Origin: Limiplasma sp964504385
Lineage (GTDB): Bacteria; Bacillota; Clostridia; Christensenellales; Aristaeellaceae
Direction of reading: 5' to 3'
Assembly (NCBI GenBank): GCA_964504385.1
Contig: CAZDEF010000012.1
Coordinates: 1-47,056, forward strand
Length of the DNA: 47,056 nt
In this document: positions 39,847 to 47,056 of the stretch, in pieces
Position numbering within the stretch: the stretch's first letter is position 1
Layout: each line of letters begins with the position of its first letter
Notes under the pieces: model-generated
What the model was told of the DNA's origin: nothing
The model's database searches: none
The model's input: only the letters and a program-made list of their open reading frames with translations
Position numbers and translations under genes: made by a program

Positions 39847-41070
39847 ATGAAGCTGAAAGTACCCAAAACAGAGCGCAAGCGCTCGTCGGACAGCCGGCTG
39901 AAGCGTGTGCTCAAGGCGGTGGTGCTGGTGCTTCTGGCGGTGGTGCTGGTGGGATTGGCCGCCACGCACCTGCTGGCGCTCATCACCGGAAACGCCATGC
40001 TTGCCGAACCGGAAAACCAGGTCGCCAGCGTGGTTTCCCCCATCCAGACAGGCTTTTCTTCCGTGGTGGACTGGGTGGTGGATTACCTGTACAAACTCAA
40101 GCTGCGCTCCCGCATCGAGCTGGAGTACAACAACCTCAAGCAGGAAAACGAGCAGCTCATCTATGAAGCGATGCTGGTAGAGGAACTGCAGCACAAGCTG
40201 AGCGTGTACGAAGACCTCTACGATGAGATTTCCGCCAACGAAAGCATGAACCCGCTCGTGGCCACCGTGATCGGCAAAGAGAGCGGCAACTATTTCTCTG
40301 TCTTCACCATCAACAAAGGGCTGAACGACGGCGTGGAGGACTACATGGCCGTCACAATGGACGGCGCTCTGGTAGGCTATACCTACAACGTGACCGCCAC
40401 CAAAGCCACCGTGCGCACCATTATCGACAGCGAAGCCTCCATCGCCGGGCTCATCTCCTCCTCCCGCGACCAAGGCACCATCCGCGGCACATTGGGCGTG
40501 GACGGTACAGCCCTGTGCCGCATGTATTACCTGCCGGAGGAAAACCTGCCCCGCCCCGGCGACCTTGTGGTGACCAGCGGTGTCGGCATGTCCTTCCCCA
40601 AAGGCATTCCCATCGGCACTGTGCGCGAAAGCACGCGCGGCATGGAAAGCAACAAGCAGTATGTCGTGGTGGAGCCGCAGGCAGACTTCCAGCATGTGGA
40701 GTATGTGATCGTCCTGCGCTATCAGCCCGATGCGGAAGCCGTGGAGGAACGCTCCGGCAGCAACGATTCGCTGAACATCACGCCGCTGGACACCGCTGCG
40801 CCCGTGCCCACCATCCAGCTGGGCAGCAACTACTTCCAGCTTGCGCCCACACCGGAACCCACAGCCGAACCCGCGCCCGAAGTGACTATCGGTGCGGACG
40901 GCGAAGAGATCATCGTTACACCGGCTCCCACCAACGATACCAGCGTGAGCTACGAGTATCAGATCCCCTCCGGCGCATCAACGGACAGCAGCTATGGTTT
41001 CACCCTGCCGCCCACCGCTACGCCCACGCCCACGCCGCCCCCGCTGGACCTGTCCGTGGAGGATGACTGA
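39847..41070 (+). CDS. mreC: Rod-shape determining protein MreC with extended tail
   Basis: 407 residues against about 280-300 usually. A basic N-terminus is followed by a membrane helix (about 22-46), a coiled coil at about 75-125 (LEYNNLKQENEQLIYEAMLVEELQHKLS), then the two beta-barrel domains to about 298 (ATVIGKESGNYFSVFTINKGLNDGV; DLVVTSGVGMSFPKGIPIGTV). From about 299 the tail is Pro/Thr/Ala/Ser-rich and ends in PTATPTPTPPPLDLSVEDD-like sequence, similar in style to the linkers of the peptidoglycan-binding protein at 19322. MreC links MreB to PBP2 and RodA outside the membrane. Its last 8 bases or the sequence just beyond carry the mreD start. Confidence 0.94.
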   Translation: MKLKVPKTERKRSSDSRLKRVLKAVVLVLLAVVLVGLAATHLLALITGNAMLAEPENQVASVVSPIQTGFSSVVDWVVDYLYKLKLRSRIELEYNNLKQENEQLIYEAMLVEELQHKLSVYEDLYDEISANESMNPLVATVIGKESGNYFSVFTINKGLNDGVEDYMAVTMDGALVGYTYNVTATKATVRTIIDSEASIAGLISSSRDQGTIRGTLGVDGTALCRMYYLPEENLPRPGDLVVTSGVGMSFPKGIPIGTVRESTRGMESNKQYVVVEPQADFQHVEYVIVLRYQPDAEAVEERSGSNDSLNITPLDTAAPVPTIQLGSNYFQLAPTPEPTAEPAPEVTIGADGEEIIVTPAPTNDTSVSYEYQIPSGASTDSSYGFTLPPTATPTPTPPPLDLSVEDD

Positions 41071-41071
41071 T

Positions 41072-41617
41072 TTGTTTGCAAAGCTGCTGAAAGTGTCGCT
41101 GCTGACACTGCTGACCTACCTGCTCCAGGTGACGGTTGCGCCCGTCATCGACATTGGCGGCGTAGCGCCCAATCTGGCGCTGGCGCTCATCGCCGTCGTG
41201 ACGGTGTGTATGGGGCGCAAGTATGCCTTCATGATGAGTATGGCCGTCGGGTACCTGATCGAGATCATGGTACCCGCGCTGGACTATATCAACCTGATCC
41301 TTTACCCCGTGTGCGCCATGCTGGGCGCGCTGGTCTTCTCCGACAAGAGCGCACGCAAGCTGGAAGAAGAACGCGCGCAGGGCAAACGCGCACGGCAATG
41401 GAATCCCCATGTGCGCACACCGCTGTGCGCCGCTGTGAGCACGGCGGTCTTTGAGGGCGTCAATCTCGTGTATATCTACCTCAGCGGCGTAACGCTGGAT
41501 GCGCAGCATCTGGGCAGCGCCCTGTTCGACGTGGCGTATACCGCCCTGCTGTGTGCAGCGCTCCAGTTCCCCATCCGCTGGTGGATGGGCACCTATCGAC
41601 TTCGCAAGGCAAGATAG
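41072..41617 (+). CDS. mreD: Rod-shape determining protein MreD
   Basis: 181 residues with about five membrane helices (LLKVSLLTLLTYLLQVTVAPVI; APNLALALIAVVTVCMG; and further segments). VAPNLALALIAV is the MreD region; it acts with MreC in the elongasome. The start is TTG 41072, with GGAGG at 8-base spacing; ATG 41063 in the same frame directly abuts that GGAGG and overlaps the mreC stop by 8 bases, so it is the less likely start. A charged cytoplasmic loop (SARKLEEERAQGKRARQW) lies in the middle. Confidence 0.9.
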   Translation: MFAKLLKVSLLTLLTYLLQVTVAPVIDIGGVAPNLALALIAVVTVCMGRKYAFMMSMAVGYLIEIMVPALDYINLILYPVCAMLGALVFSDKSARKLEEERAQGKRARQWNPHVRTPLCAAVSTAVFEGVNLVYIYLSGVTLDAQHLGSALFDVAYTALLCAALQFPIRWWMGTYRLRKAR

Positions 41618-41653
41618 CTTTTCCAGCCTCATTTTTTCCGGAGGTGAAATCCT

Positions 41654-44269
41654 TTGCCAAAACATTCTTCTTCCCGCGGCCGTCAGGGCTATAACCTCGG
41701 CGGACGCTATTTCGGTTTCGTCCTCATCGTGTTGGTGATGTTCGGCTATCTGTTTTCAGGTCTGGCCAGTCTGCAGCTGTTTTCCAGCGAAGAATACACC
41801 GAAACAGCTGAAAACCGCCGCACCACCACCATCACCCTGCGCGGCAGCCGCGGCATAATCACCGATGCGGATGCCGTCATTTTGGCGCGCGACGAGGATA
41901 TCTACAACGTCACCTTCTATCGCGACGCCAGCCAGAACAGTTCTCAGGAATATGCCGATTTCACCGACTCCATCCGCCGCACCATCGAGATCGTCGAATC
42001 GCGCGGCAACGAGCTGGCGGTGTCCTTCGTGATCCGCCGAAGCGAGGAGACCGGCGAGTGGGAGTTCAATTTCGGCTCCGGCGTGAGCGAATCGGTGCTG
42101 CAGACGCGCGAATCCCAGTGGCGCAGCAACAACTACCTGACCGCCACCTCCTACCCCACTGCGGCTGATTGCATTGCTAGGTTGAAATCCCGCTTCAAGA
42201 TCGTAAACTCCGCAGAGGAGCGCGAAACCAACCGCGCCACCGCCAAGGCTGCGGGCCGCAACTATGTGGAAGAGCATGTGCTGGATGAAGAGATGATGCT
42301 CAAGGTCATGGCTGTGTTTTCCGAAATGCAGATGAACCTGTTCAACTCCCAGCCCATCGTCATTGCCGAGGATGTGCCCTATGAGACGGTCATCCAGATC
42401 GAGACCCAGTCCATGACGCTGCCCGGCATGGAGATCGCCATGGGCACCAAGCGCGTCTATCCGCGCGGCACGCTGGCCGCGCAGGTGATCGGCTACATGG
42501 GCGCCATCCCCTCCACCGAAAAATGGCTGGAGCTGAAGGAAAAGGGCTACCAGTATTCTGACACCATCGGCGTGGACGGCATCGAGGCCTCCATGGAAGA
42601 CTGGCTGACGCAGAACAGCGACCTGCGTCAGGGCTACCGCATGGTGGAGCGCGACAGCGTGGGCAAGATCACCCGCGAGCTCAGCTACACCGAGCCGGAG
42701 GACGGAAACAACGTTAAGCTGACCATCAAGGCCAGCTATCAGCAGCAGGCGGAGCGCGCGCTGGCCGAAAACGTAGCCAGCACCCGCAGCACGCAGGAAG
42801 GCAAGCTGATGAACCAGACTTGGCTGGAAAGCAACAAGTCCATCATCGAAACCCGCAACTGGGAAAAGTATCCGCTCTCGCTGGCTGAACGCGCCGCCAT
42901 GATGGTGGTGGACATGGAAGGCCGCGTGCTGGCCATGGCCAACTACCCCACCTACGATCTGAACGCCATGGTGCAGGGCGGCGCGGAGCGTGCAGCCATC
43001 CTGACCGACACGCGCAACGTGCTGATGAACTACAACATCCATGCGCGCGGCACGCCCGGCTCCATTTTCAAGATGGTCTCTTCTCTGGGAGCGCTGCTGG
43101 AGGGCGAGCTGCTGGTGAACGAAACCATCAGCGACGGCGGCCGCTTCATGCTGGTCACCAATGTGGAATCTCAGGCGCCTAAGTGCTGGGTATCCGAAAG
43201 CAACCGCTACAAGCACCAGAACCAGACCATCATTCAGGGCCTGTCCAACAGCTGCAACTATTTCTTCTACACGCTCGGGTACCGTCTGGGCGAAACACGC
43301 CTATACCAGTACGCCAGCGAGTTTGGCCTCACCAGCAAGACCGGCGTGGATCTGCCCGGCGAGCTGCGAAGCGTGGTGGGCAACCAGACCAGCCTGTATG
43401 ATCCGGACAAGGCCATGGGCGAAAGCGAACAGGACACATCCGTTCCCATCATCGTGTTCAACTCCATCAAAAAGCATCTGCGCAATCAGGGCGCAGGCTA
43501 CAACATCACCTACGACGATGAGCGCCTCAACAAGTGTGTGAAGCGCCTGATGGACATGGCGGTAAACACCAACCAGAGCGACTGGCTGCAGTACATGCGT
43601 CCCATCCTGATGGAAGAACTGAACATGACGCGCGACATGGTGTACACGCAGGCCATCATCGGCGATACCTACAACTACCTCAACGATATCAAGTGGGGCG
43701 ATTCGCAGACGGTACAGGTCGCCATCGGTCAGTCCATCACGGTGGTCACGCCCGCTGCCGTCAGCCGCTATGTAGCTGCGCTTGGCAACGGCGGCAGGGT
43801 ATACAACCTGATGATCGTGGATTCCATCACATCGCCCGAGGGCGACATCGTGAGCCAGCGCACGCCCAGTCTGCTCAATGAATTCGAAGGTGCGGAAGAC
43901 TACCTGCCCTACATCCTGAAGGGCATGGAAGGCGTTGTGGACGAGAGCGGTACCGCTGCCAAATACTTCCGCAGCTGGGCATACAGCAAAATGGTATGCG
44001 CGAAAACAGGAACGGCTGAGGTTACCACCATCGACCTGGAAAACAACGCATGGTTCGTTATGCTGGCTCCGTTCACCTCCGAAGAAGCGGACGGTGTGGT
44101 GACTGTGACCACCGAGCCGGAAATCGCCGTGGTCGTATTCATCCCCAGCGGTTTCAGCGGCGGCGAGGCCAGCATGGCAGCCCGTGAGTTTGTGGGCTGG
44201 TATATGGACCAGAAAACGCTTCGCAATCAGAACAGCGTATTCCCGGCCGGCAATCAGCTGGCCCCCTGA
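41654..44269 (+). CDS. mrdA: Penicillin-binding protein 2 (class B transpeptidase), unusually long
   Basis: 871 residues. It crosslinks peptidoglycan during cell elongation. N-terminal anchor at about 19-40, a dimerisation/pedestal domain, then the transpeptidase: catalytic SIFK (S470-K473), SCN (S533-N535) and KTG (784-786). About 250 residues separate SxN from KTG, well above the family norm. The extra stretch (about 575-680, including NSIKKHLRNQGAGYN and MRPILMEELNMTRDMVY) appears helical and precedes the GQSITVVTPA segment. Length is 150-240 residues above E. coli or B. subtilis homologues. The start is TTG 41654 with GGAGGTG upstream. Partner glycosyltransferase RodA is encoded two genes downstream. 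Confidence 0.95.
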   Translation: MPKHSSSRGRQGYNLGGRYFGFVLIVLVMFGYLFSGLASLQLFSSEEYTETAENRRTTTITLRGSRGIITDADAVILARDEDIYNVTFYRDASQNSSQEYADFTDSIRRTIEIVESRGNELAVSFVIRRSEETGEWEFNFGSGVSESVLQTRESQWRSNNYLTATSYPTAADCIARLKSRFKIVNSAEERETNRATAKAAGRNYVEEHVLDEEMMLKVMAVFSEMQMNLFNSQPIVIAEDVPYETVIQIETQSMTLPGMEIAMGTKRVYPRGTLAAQVIGYMGAIPSTEKWLELKEKGYQYSDTIGVDGIEASMEDWLTQNSDLRQGYRMVERDSVGKITRELSYTEPEDGNNVKLTIKASYQQQAERALAENVASTRSTQEGKLMNQTWLESNKSIIETRNWEKYPLSLAERAAMMVVDMEGRVLAMANYPTYDLNAMVQGGAERAAILTDTRNVLMNYNIHARGTPGSIFKMVSSLGALLEGELLVNETISDGGRFMLVTNVESQAPKCWVSESNRYKHQNQTIIQGLSNSCNYFFYTLGYRLGETRLYQYASEFGLTSKTGVDLPGELRSVVGNQTSLYDPDKAMGESEQDTSVPIIVFNSIKKHLRNQGAGYNITYDDERLNKCVKRLMDMAVNTNQSDWLQYMRPILMEELNMTRDMVYTQAIIGDTYNYLNDIKWGDSQTVQVAIGQSITVVTPAAVSRYVAALGNGGRVYNLMIVDSITSPEGDIVSQRTPSLLNEFEGAEDYLPYILKGMEGVVDESGTAAKYFRSWAYSKMVCAKTGTAEVTTIDLENNAWFVMLAPFTSEEADGVVTVTTEPEIAVVVFIPSGFSGGEASMAAREFVGWYMDQKTLRNQNSVFPAGNQLAP

Positions 44270-44293
44270 TGCGGAAAGGAGCAAAAGAACGCT

Positions 44294-45094
44294 ATGAGTC
44301 AGGCATGGATGATTATTTCCGGCAAGGGCGGCGTGGGAAAATCCATGATCGCTTCTTCGCTCGGCATTGCGCTGGCCAAGAAGAAGCTGCCCTGCTGCTG
44401 TGTGGACATGGACATTGGCCTGCGCAATCTGGATATGCTGCTGGGCATGCAGAACAAGGTGGTCTACGATGTGCTGGACGTGGCCCGCAAGGACTGCAAG
44501 ATCAAGTATGCCCTCATTCAGGACAGCCGGCACAGCGAGCTATCGCTGCTGCCCGCCGCACAACTGGGCGACGTGAGCGAAATGGACAGCGGCGACATGG
44601 CCCGCATCGTCAAGAAGCTCAAGAAGCGCGTGCCCTACGTCCTGCTGGATGCCCCCGCCGGTCTTGGCCGCGGCATTGAAAACCTGCTGCCCTGCATTGA
44701 CCATTCCATTCTCGTCACCACGCCGGACGATGTTTCCATCCGCGATGCAGAGCGTGTGATCGAAGTGCTGGAAAAGGCCGGAAAGCCCCGCCCCATGCTG
44801 GTGGTGAACCGCGTGATCCCGGAAATGGTGGCCGATGGAGAAATGTACACTCCGCAGACCGTGGCCGCCACGCTGGATGTGCCGCTGCTGGGCTTTGTGC
44901 CGGAAGACCGCAGCGTGATCGCCGCCGTGAACCGGCACGAAAGCTTCATGGAGCAGGCCTGCCCCGCCAGCGCCGCCATGGAGCGCATCGCCCAGCGTTT
45001 CCTGGGCGAGCATGTGCTGATGCCCGCTTTCCCCAAGAAGAAGCGCCGGTTGTTCGGCTGGAAAAAGCGCAAAGAAAACACTTTCGGTATGTAA
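44294..45094 (+). CDS. minD: Septum site-determining ATPase MinD
   Basis: 266 residues. Deviant Walker A SGKGGVGKS (K11, K16), VDMDIGLRNLDMLLG (switch I, D38/D40) and VLLDAPAGLG (Walker B). The C-terminus is very basic with an amphipathic look (KKKRRLFGWKKRKENTF), matching the membrane-targeting helix. MinD binds membranes when ATP-bound and positions the division site with MinC. No minC or minE is found beside it; in many Firmicutes minC lies directly upstream. ATG 44294 follows PBP2 by 24 bases. Confidence 0.92.
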   Translation: MSQAWMIISGKGGVGKSMIASSLGIALAKKKLPCCCVDMDIGLRNLDMLLGMQNKVVYDVLDVARKDCKIKYALIQDSRHSELSLLPAAQLGDVSEMDSGDMARIVKKLKKRVPYVLLDAPAGLGRGIENLLPCIDHSILVTTPDDVSIRDAERVIEVLEKAGKPRPMLVVNRVIPEMVADGEMYTPQTVAATLDVPLLGFVPEDRSVIAAVNRHESFMEQACPASAAMERIAQRFLGEHVLMPAFPKKKRRLFGWKKRKENTFGM

Positions 45095-45115
45095 CAGGAG
45101 GTGAACCTTCGGCCT

Positions 45116-46318
45116 ATGATGCTCAATGAATCGCGCCGGTCGCGCGCGCATTTTGATATCCCATTGGCGCTGATGGTGTTCGGTCTGGCCGCATTCGGCG
45201 TTTTGTGCGTATCGGTCGCCACCTTCAGCACCTCATCCTCCACGGAGGATACGCTGCTCAACTACATTGTGGCGTCTCACTACGGCATGCGTCAGGCCAT
45301 TTTCTTTCTGATCGCGCCGGTGATCGTGGGCGTCATCACCTATTTCCCTTACGAGTTCATCCGCCGCCGTTCCACCCTGTTTTACTACAGCGCCTGCGGC
45401 CTGCTGGCCATCACGCTGATCACCAACCAGGCGCAGGGCGTGAAGGCGTGGATGGACTTGATCTGGGGCTACACCATTCAGCCATCCGAGTTTGTCAAGC
45501 TGGCCTGCATCATCGTGACCGCTAAATATCTAGAAACCGAGACCTCGCCGCTTTCCACTGCGAACAGTTGGCTACGGTTGGGCATTCTGATGGGCATCCC
45601 GTGGGGGCTTACGCTGGCGCAGGGCGAAATGGGATCCGTGCTGGTGATGATCTTCATCTTCGGCATCATGATGTACTTTGGCGGCGCCAGCCTGAAGGTG
45701 CTGGGCAGCGTGCTGGCCATAGGCGTGATCGCCATCGCGCTCCTGTATGCCTATCTGGTGGCCACCGGTTCGGACAACTACCGTCTGGAGCGCATCATCA
45801 GCTTTGTGAATCCTGCCCTGGCGGATGCATCCGCCTCCTACCAGCAGACCAATTCAAAAATCGCCATCGGTTCCGGCGGACTGTGGGGACGCGGCACCTT
45901 TGTGGAGGGCTCTTTCAGCCAGCTGGACTATGTGCCTGAGGACTGGACGGACTTTATCTTCTCAACCATCGGCGAAGCGTTCGGCTTTGTGGGCAGTTCG
46001 CTGGTCATCCTTACCTATCTGCTGATCATCCTGCGCATGCTTTATCTGGCGCGCTACACGCTGGATCGCTTCGGCCAGATGATCATCATCGGCGTGATGG
46101 CCATGCTGCTGTTCCATGTGTTTGAAAATGTCGGCATGACCATCGGCCGCATGCCCATCACCGGCATCCCCCTGCCCTTCCTCAGCTATGGCGGAAGCAA
46201 CCTGGTCACCAACATGGCCGGCATCGGTCTGGTGCTCAACGCGGTAAAGAACCGCAGCATCACCATGATGCCCGGCATCGCCCCGCAGATGATGGCAACG
46301 CGCAAATGGTCGCGTTAA
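45116..46318 (+). CDS. rodA: RodA/FtsW-type SEDS peptidoglycan glycosyltransferase, likely RodA
   Basis: 400 residues with about ten membrane helices. It polymerises lipid II into glycan strands. Motifs: IQPSEFVKLACI, NPALADASASYQQTNSKIAIGSGG-like region (in SEDS proteins GxGxGxG follows), DYVPEDWTDFIFSTIGEAFGF with the catalytic Asp, and IPLPFLSYGGSN near the end. The PBP2 gene two positions upstream, and not an FtsI gene, supports RodA over FtsW. ATG 45116 follows AGGAGGTG; the longer open frame starts inside that site. Confidence 0.93.
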   Translation: MMLNESRRSRAHFDIPLALMVFGLAAFGVLCVSVATFSTSSSTEDTLLNYIVASHYGMRQAIFFLIAPVIVGVITYFPYEFIRRRSTLFYYSACGLLAITLITNQAQGVKAWMDLIWGYTIQPSEFVKLACIIVTAKYLETETSPLSTANSWLRLGILMGIPWGLTLAQGEMGSVLVMIFIFGIMMYFGGASLKVLGSVLAIGVIAIALLYAYLVATGSDNYRLERIISFVNPALADASASYQQTNSKIAIGSGGLWGRGTFVEGSFSQLDYVPEDWTDFIFSTIGEAFGFVGSSLVILTYLLIILRMLYLARYTLDRFGQMIIIGVMAMLLFHVFENVGMTIGRMPITGIPLPFLSYGGSNLVTNMAGIGLVLNAVKNRSITMMPGIAPQMMATRKWSR

Positions 46319-46353
46319 TATAGATATTTCATCACATGAAAAGGAGAACACCC

Positions 46354-46839
46354 ATGTATACTCAGGATGATTACAAAGCTGTATGCCGTATGCTCAAGAA
46401 GCGTTGGTGGCTGACGGCCATTCCGGCCGCGGCTGTCCTTGCCGCTGCGATCGTCATTTTTGTTTACGGTCAGCTCAACCGCAACGATCAGCTGTGGATG
46501 CTCACCGCTGCGCTCACCGTGCTGGGCGGCGGCTATTTCCTGCTCTTCTACGGCGTGTATGTCCGGCCGGTGCGCATCTACAAAAAGCATATCCAATACA
46601 TGCTGGGCGGCCGTATGCGCCAGACCACCGGCGTGTTCAAGTCCTTCTCCGAGGATATGAGCGTTCGCGAAGGGCTGGAGTGCTACGCCATGATGATCAA
46701 CGTGGGCGAAAAGGACGATCCGGAAGACGACCGCCTGTTCTATTACGATGTGCACAAGTCTAAGCCGGAAATGCCGCTGGGCACCCGCATCACCGTACAC
46801 AGCAATGACAAAATGGTTTCTGCCATTGAAAGGGTCTGA
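46354..46839 (+). CDS. Two-helix membrane protein, function unknown
   Basis: 161 residues. Residues 17-37 and 46-65 form two membrane helices separated by a short loop, then a cytoplasmic or external domain of about 95 residues (VRIYKKHIQYMLGGRMRQTTG, LECYAMMINVGEKDDPEDDRLFYYD). No family is recognised. ATG 46354 has AAGGAG at 7-base spacing. Last gene of the shape operon, 35 bases after rodA, so co-transcription is likely. Confidence 0.8.
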   Translation: MYTQDDYKAVCRMLKKRWWLTAIPAAAVLAAAIVIFVYGQLNRNDQLWMLTAALTVLGGGYFLLFYGVYVRPVRIYKKHIQYMLGGRMRQTTGVFKSFSEDMSVREGLECYAMMINVGEKDDPEDDRLFYYDVHKSKPEMPLGTRITVHSNDKMVSAIERV

Positions 46840-46852
46840 CCATCGTCCATAG

Positions 46853-46873
46853 AGAAGCAGCTCAACTGCTTCT
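46853..46873 (+). repeat. Small hairpin of the right-end repeat family
   Basis: A perfect 8-bp stem (46853-46860 with 46866-46873). The same AGAAGCAGCTC/GCTGCTTCT core occurs again at 46975-47011, so the element is repeated within 100 bases. Confidence 0.6.
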
Positions 46874-46888
46874 AACCGCCTATGTACG

Positions 46889-46929
46889 CCGTTTGCCGCC
46901 CGGCGAGCCGTAGGCGAGTAGGCAAACGG
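46889..46929. repeat. Stem-loop in the noncoding right end
   Basis: CCGTTTGCC (46889-46897) pairs perfectly with GGCAAACGG (46921-46929); a shorter CGG/CCG pairing lies inside the loop. It is part of a structured noncoding block of 217 bases. Confidence 0.55.
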
Positions 46930-46974
46930 TGCCTTATCCTCGGCGTAAAAGATTGCTTTAGCGAGCTTTTTCGA

Positions 46975-47011
46975 CGGTCTGAGAGAAGCAGCTCAGCTGC
47001 TTCTCAGACCG
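46975..47011. repeat. Long near-perfect palindrome
   Basis: CGGTCTGAG and AGAAGCAGCT pair with AGCTGCTTCT and CAGACCG across almost the whole 37 bases, with only a two-base insertion. It abuts the 52-base terminal repeat, in the same way that the 57-80 hairpin abuts the left copy. Confidence 0.7.
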
Positions 47012-47056
47012 CTGAAAAACGCCATGTTTTCAAGAGAAAGCATGGCGTTTTAGTAT
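47005..47056 (+). repeat. Right copy of the 52-base terminal inverted repeat; terminator-like hairpin
   Basis: Exact reverse complement of 4-55. The 11-bp stem (47016-47026 with 47041-47051) ends in TTTTAGTAT, and it lies downstream of the last rightward operon, in the same relative position as the left copy to the kinase operon. A possible 3' end element for several operons of this genome. Confidence 0.85.

Noticed and set aside
41756..43216. A 486-residue open frame on the minus strand opposite PBP2
   Set aside because: PBP2 motifs and the ribosome site identify the plus-strand gene; the reverse frame has no start signal.
1..47056. The terminal inverted repeats as the ends of a transposon, linear plasmid or prophage
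   Set aside because: The content is chromosomal housekeeping genes, no transposase or replication gene is present, and the repeat is terminator-like and located at operon ends.

Overview
The window is a GC-rich stretch of bacterial chromosome, most likely from a Gram-positive, probably anaerobic member of the Clostridia (Bacillota). The evidence is the gene order yloU-fakA(yloV)-recG, the NfeD/FloA pair, DUF1836 and DegV proteins, a split transketolase, a maf-mreB-mreC-mreD-pbp2-minD-rodA block, strong AGGAGG ribosome sites and consensus TTGACA/TATAAT promoters. No phage, transposase, CRISPR array, rRNA or tRNA gene was seen. Both ends finish inside the same 52-base hairpin repeat in opposite orientation, so this looks like a whole assembly contig broken at a dispersed repeat rather than a mobile element.

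Left part (1-9.5 kb): a leftward, overlapping vWA - PP2C phosphatase - Ser/Thr kinase operon resembling the TerY-P signalling triad, with a divergent membrane protein. Next come a two-subunit transketolase under a near-consensus promoter, phosphofructokinase, a YdcF-like protein, a pentapeptide-repeat protein, a GNAT acetyltransferase and a degenerate Lgt-like membrane protein.

Middle part (9.6-26 kb): a 1146-residue secreted protein with three SH3 domains and about ten Ig-like repeats; DegV/FakB; DUF1836; a tRNA dihydrouridine synthase; an AI-2E family exporter; a NudC-like Nudix hydrolase; a Wzz/BY-kinase-like protein that has lost its Walker A motif, followed by a membrane-anchored peptidoglycan-binding protein; then an operon of an unknown protein, an RluA-type pseudouridine synthase, a HAD phosphatase and oligoendopeptidase F. 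Two small AT-richer genes (20464-20883 and 25708-26139) stand out in composition.

Right part (26-47 kb): a leftward set of NfeD, FloA, a small membrane protein and an orphan LytTR response regulator; a leftward housekeeping operon (Asp23/YloU, FakA, RecG, TrmL, a small membrane protein, and two tandem uracil-DNA glycosylases of which only one keeps the iron-sulfur cysteines); a rightward proline/glutamine-rich membrane protein; a YbaK deacylase; and a cell-shape operon (Maf, MreB, MreC, MreD, PBP2, MinD, RodA and a small membrane protein). The shape operon contains the elongasome core: MreB filament, MreC/MreD scaffold, PBP2 transpeptidase and RodA glycosyltransferase. Many genes between 9.6 kb and the right end encode envelope proteins.

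The most noteworthy features are the TerY-P-like triad, the apparently dead BY-kinase-like protein, the Fe-S-less UDG paralogue, the insertion in PBP2, MinD without MinC/MinE, frequent TTG start codons, and the structured repeat family at both ends.
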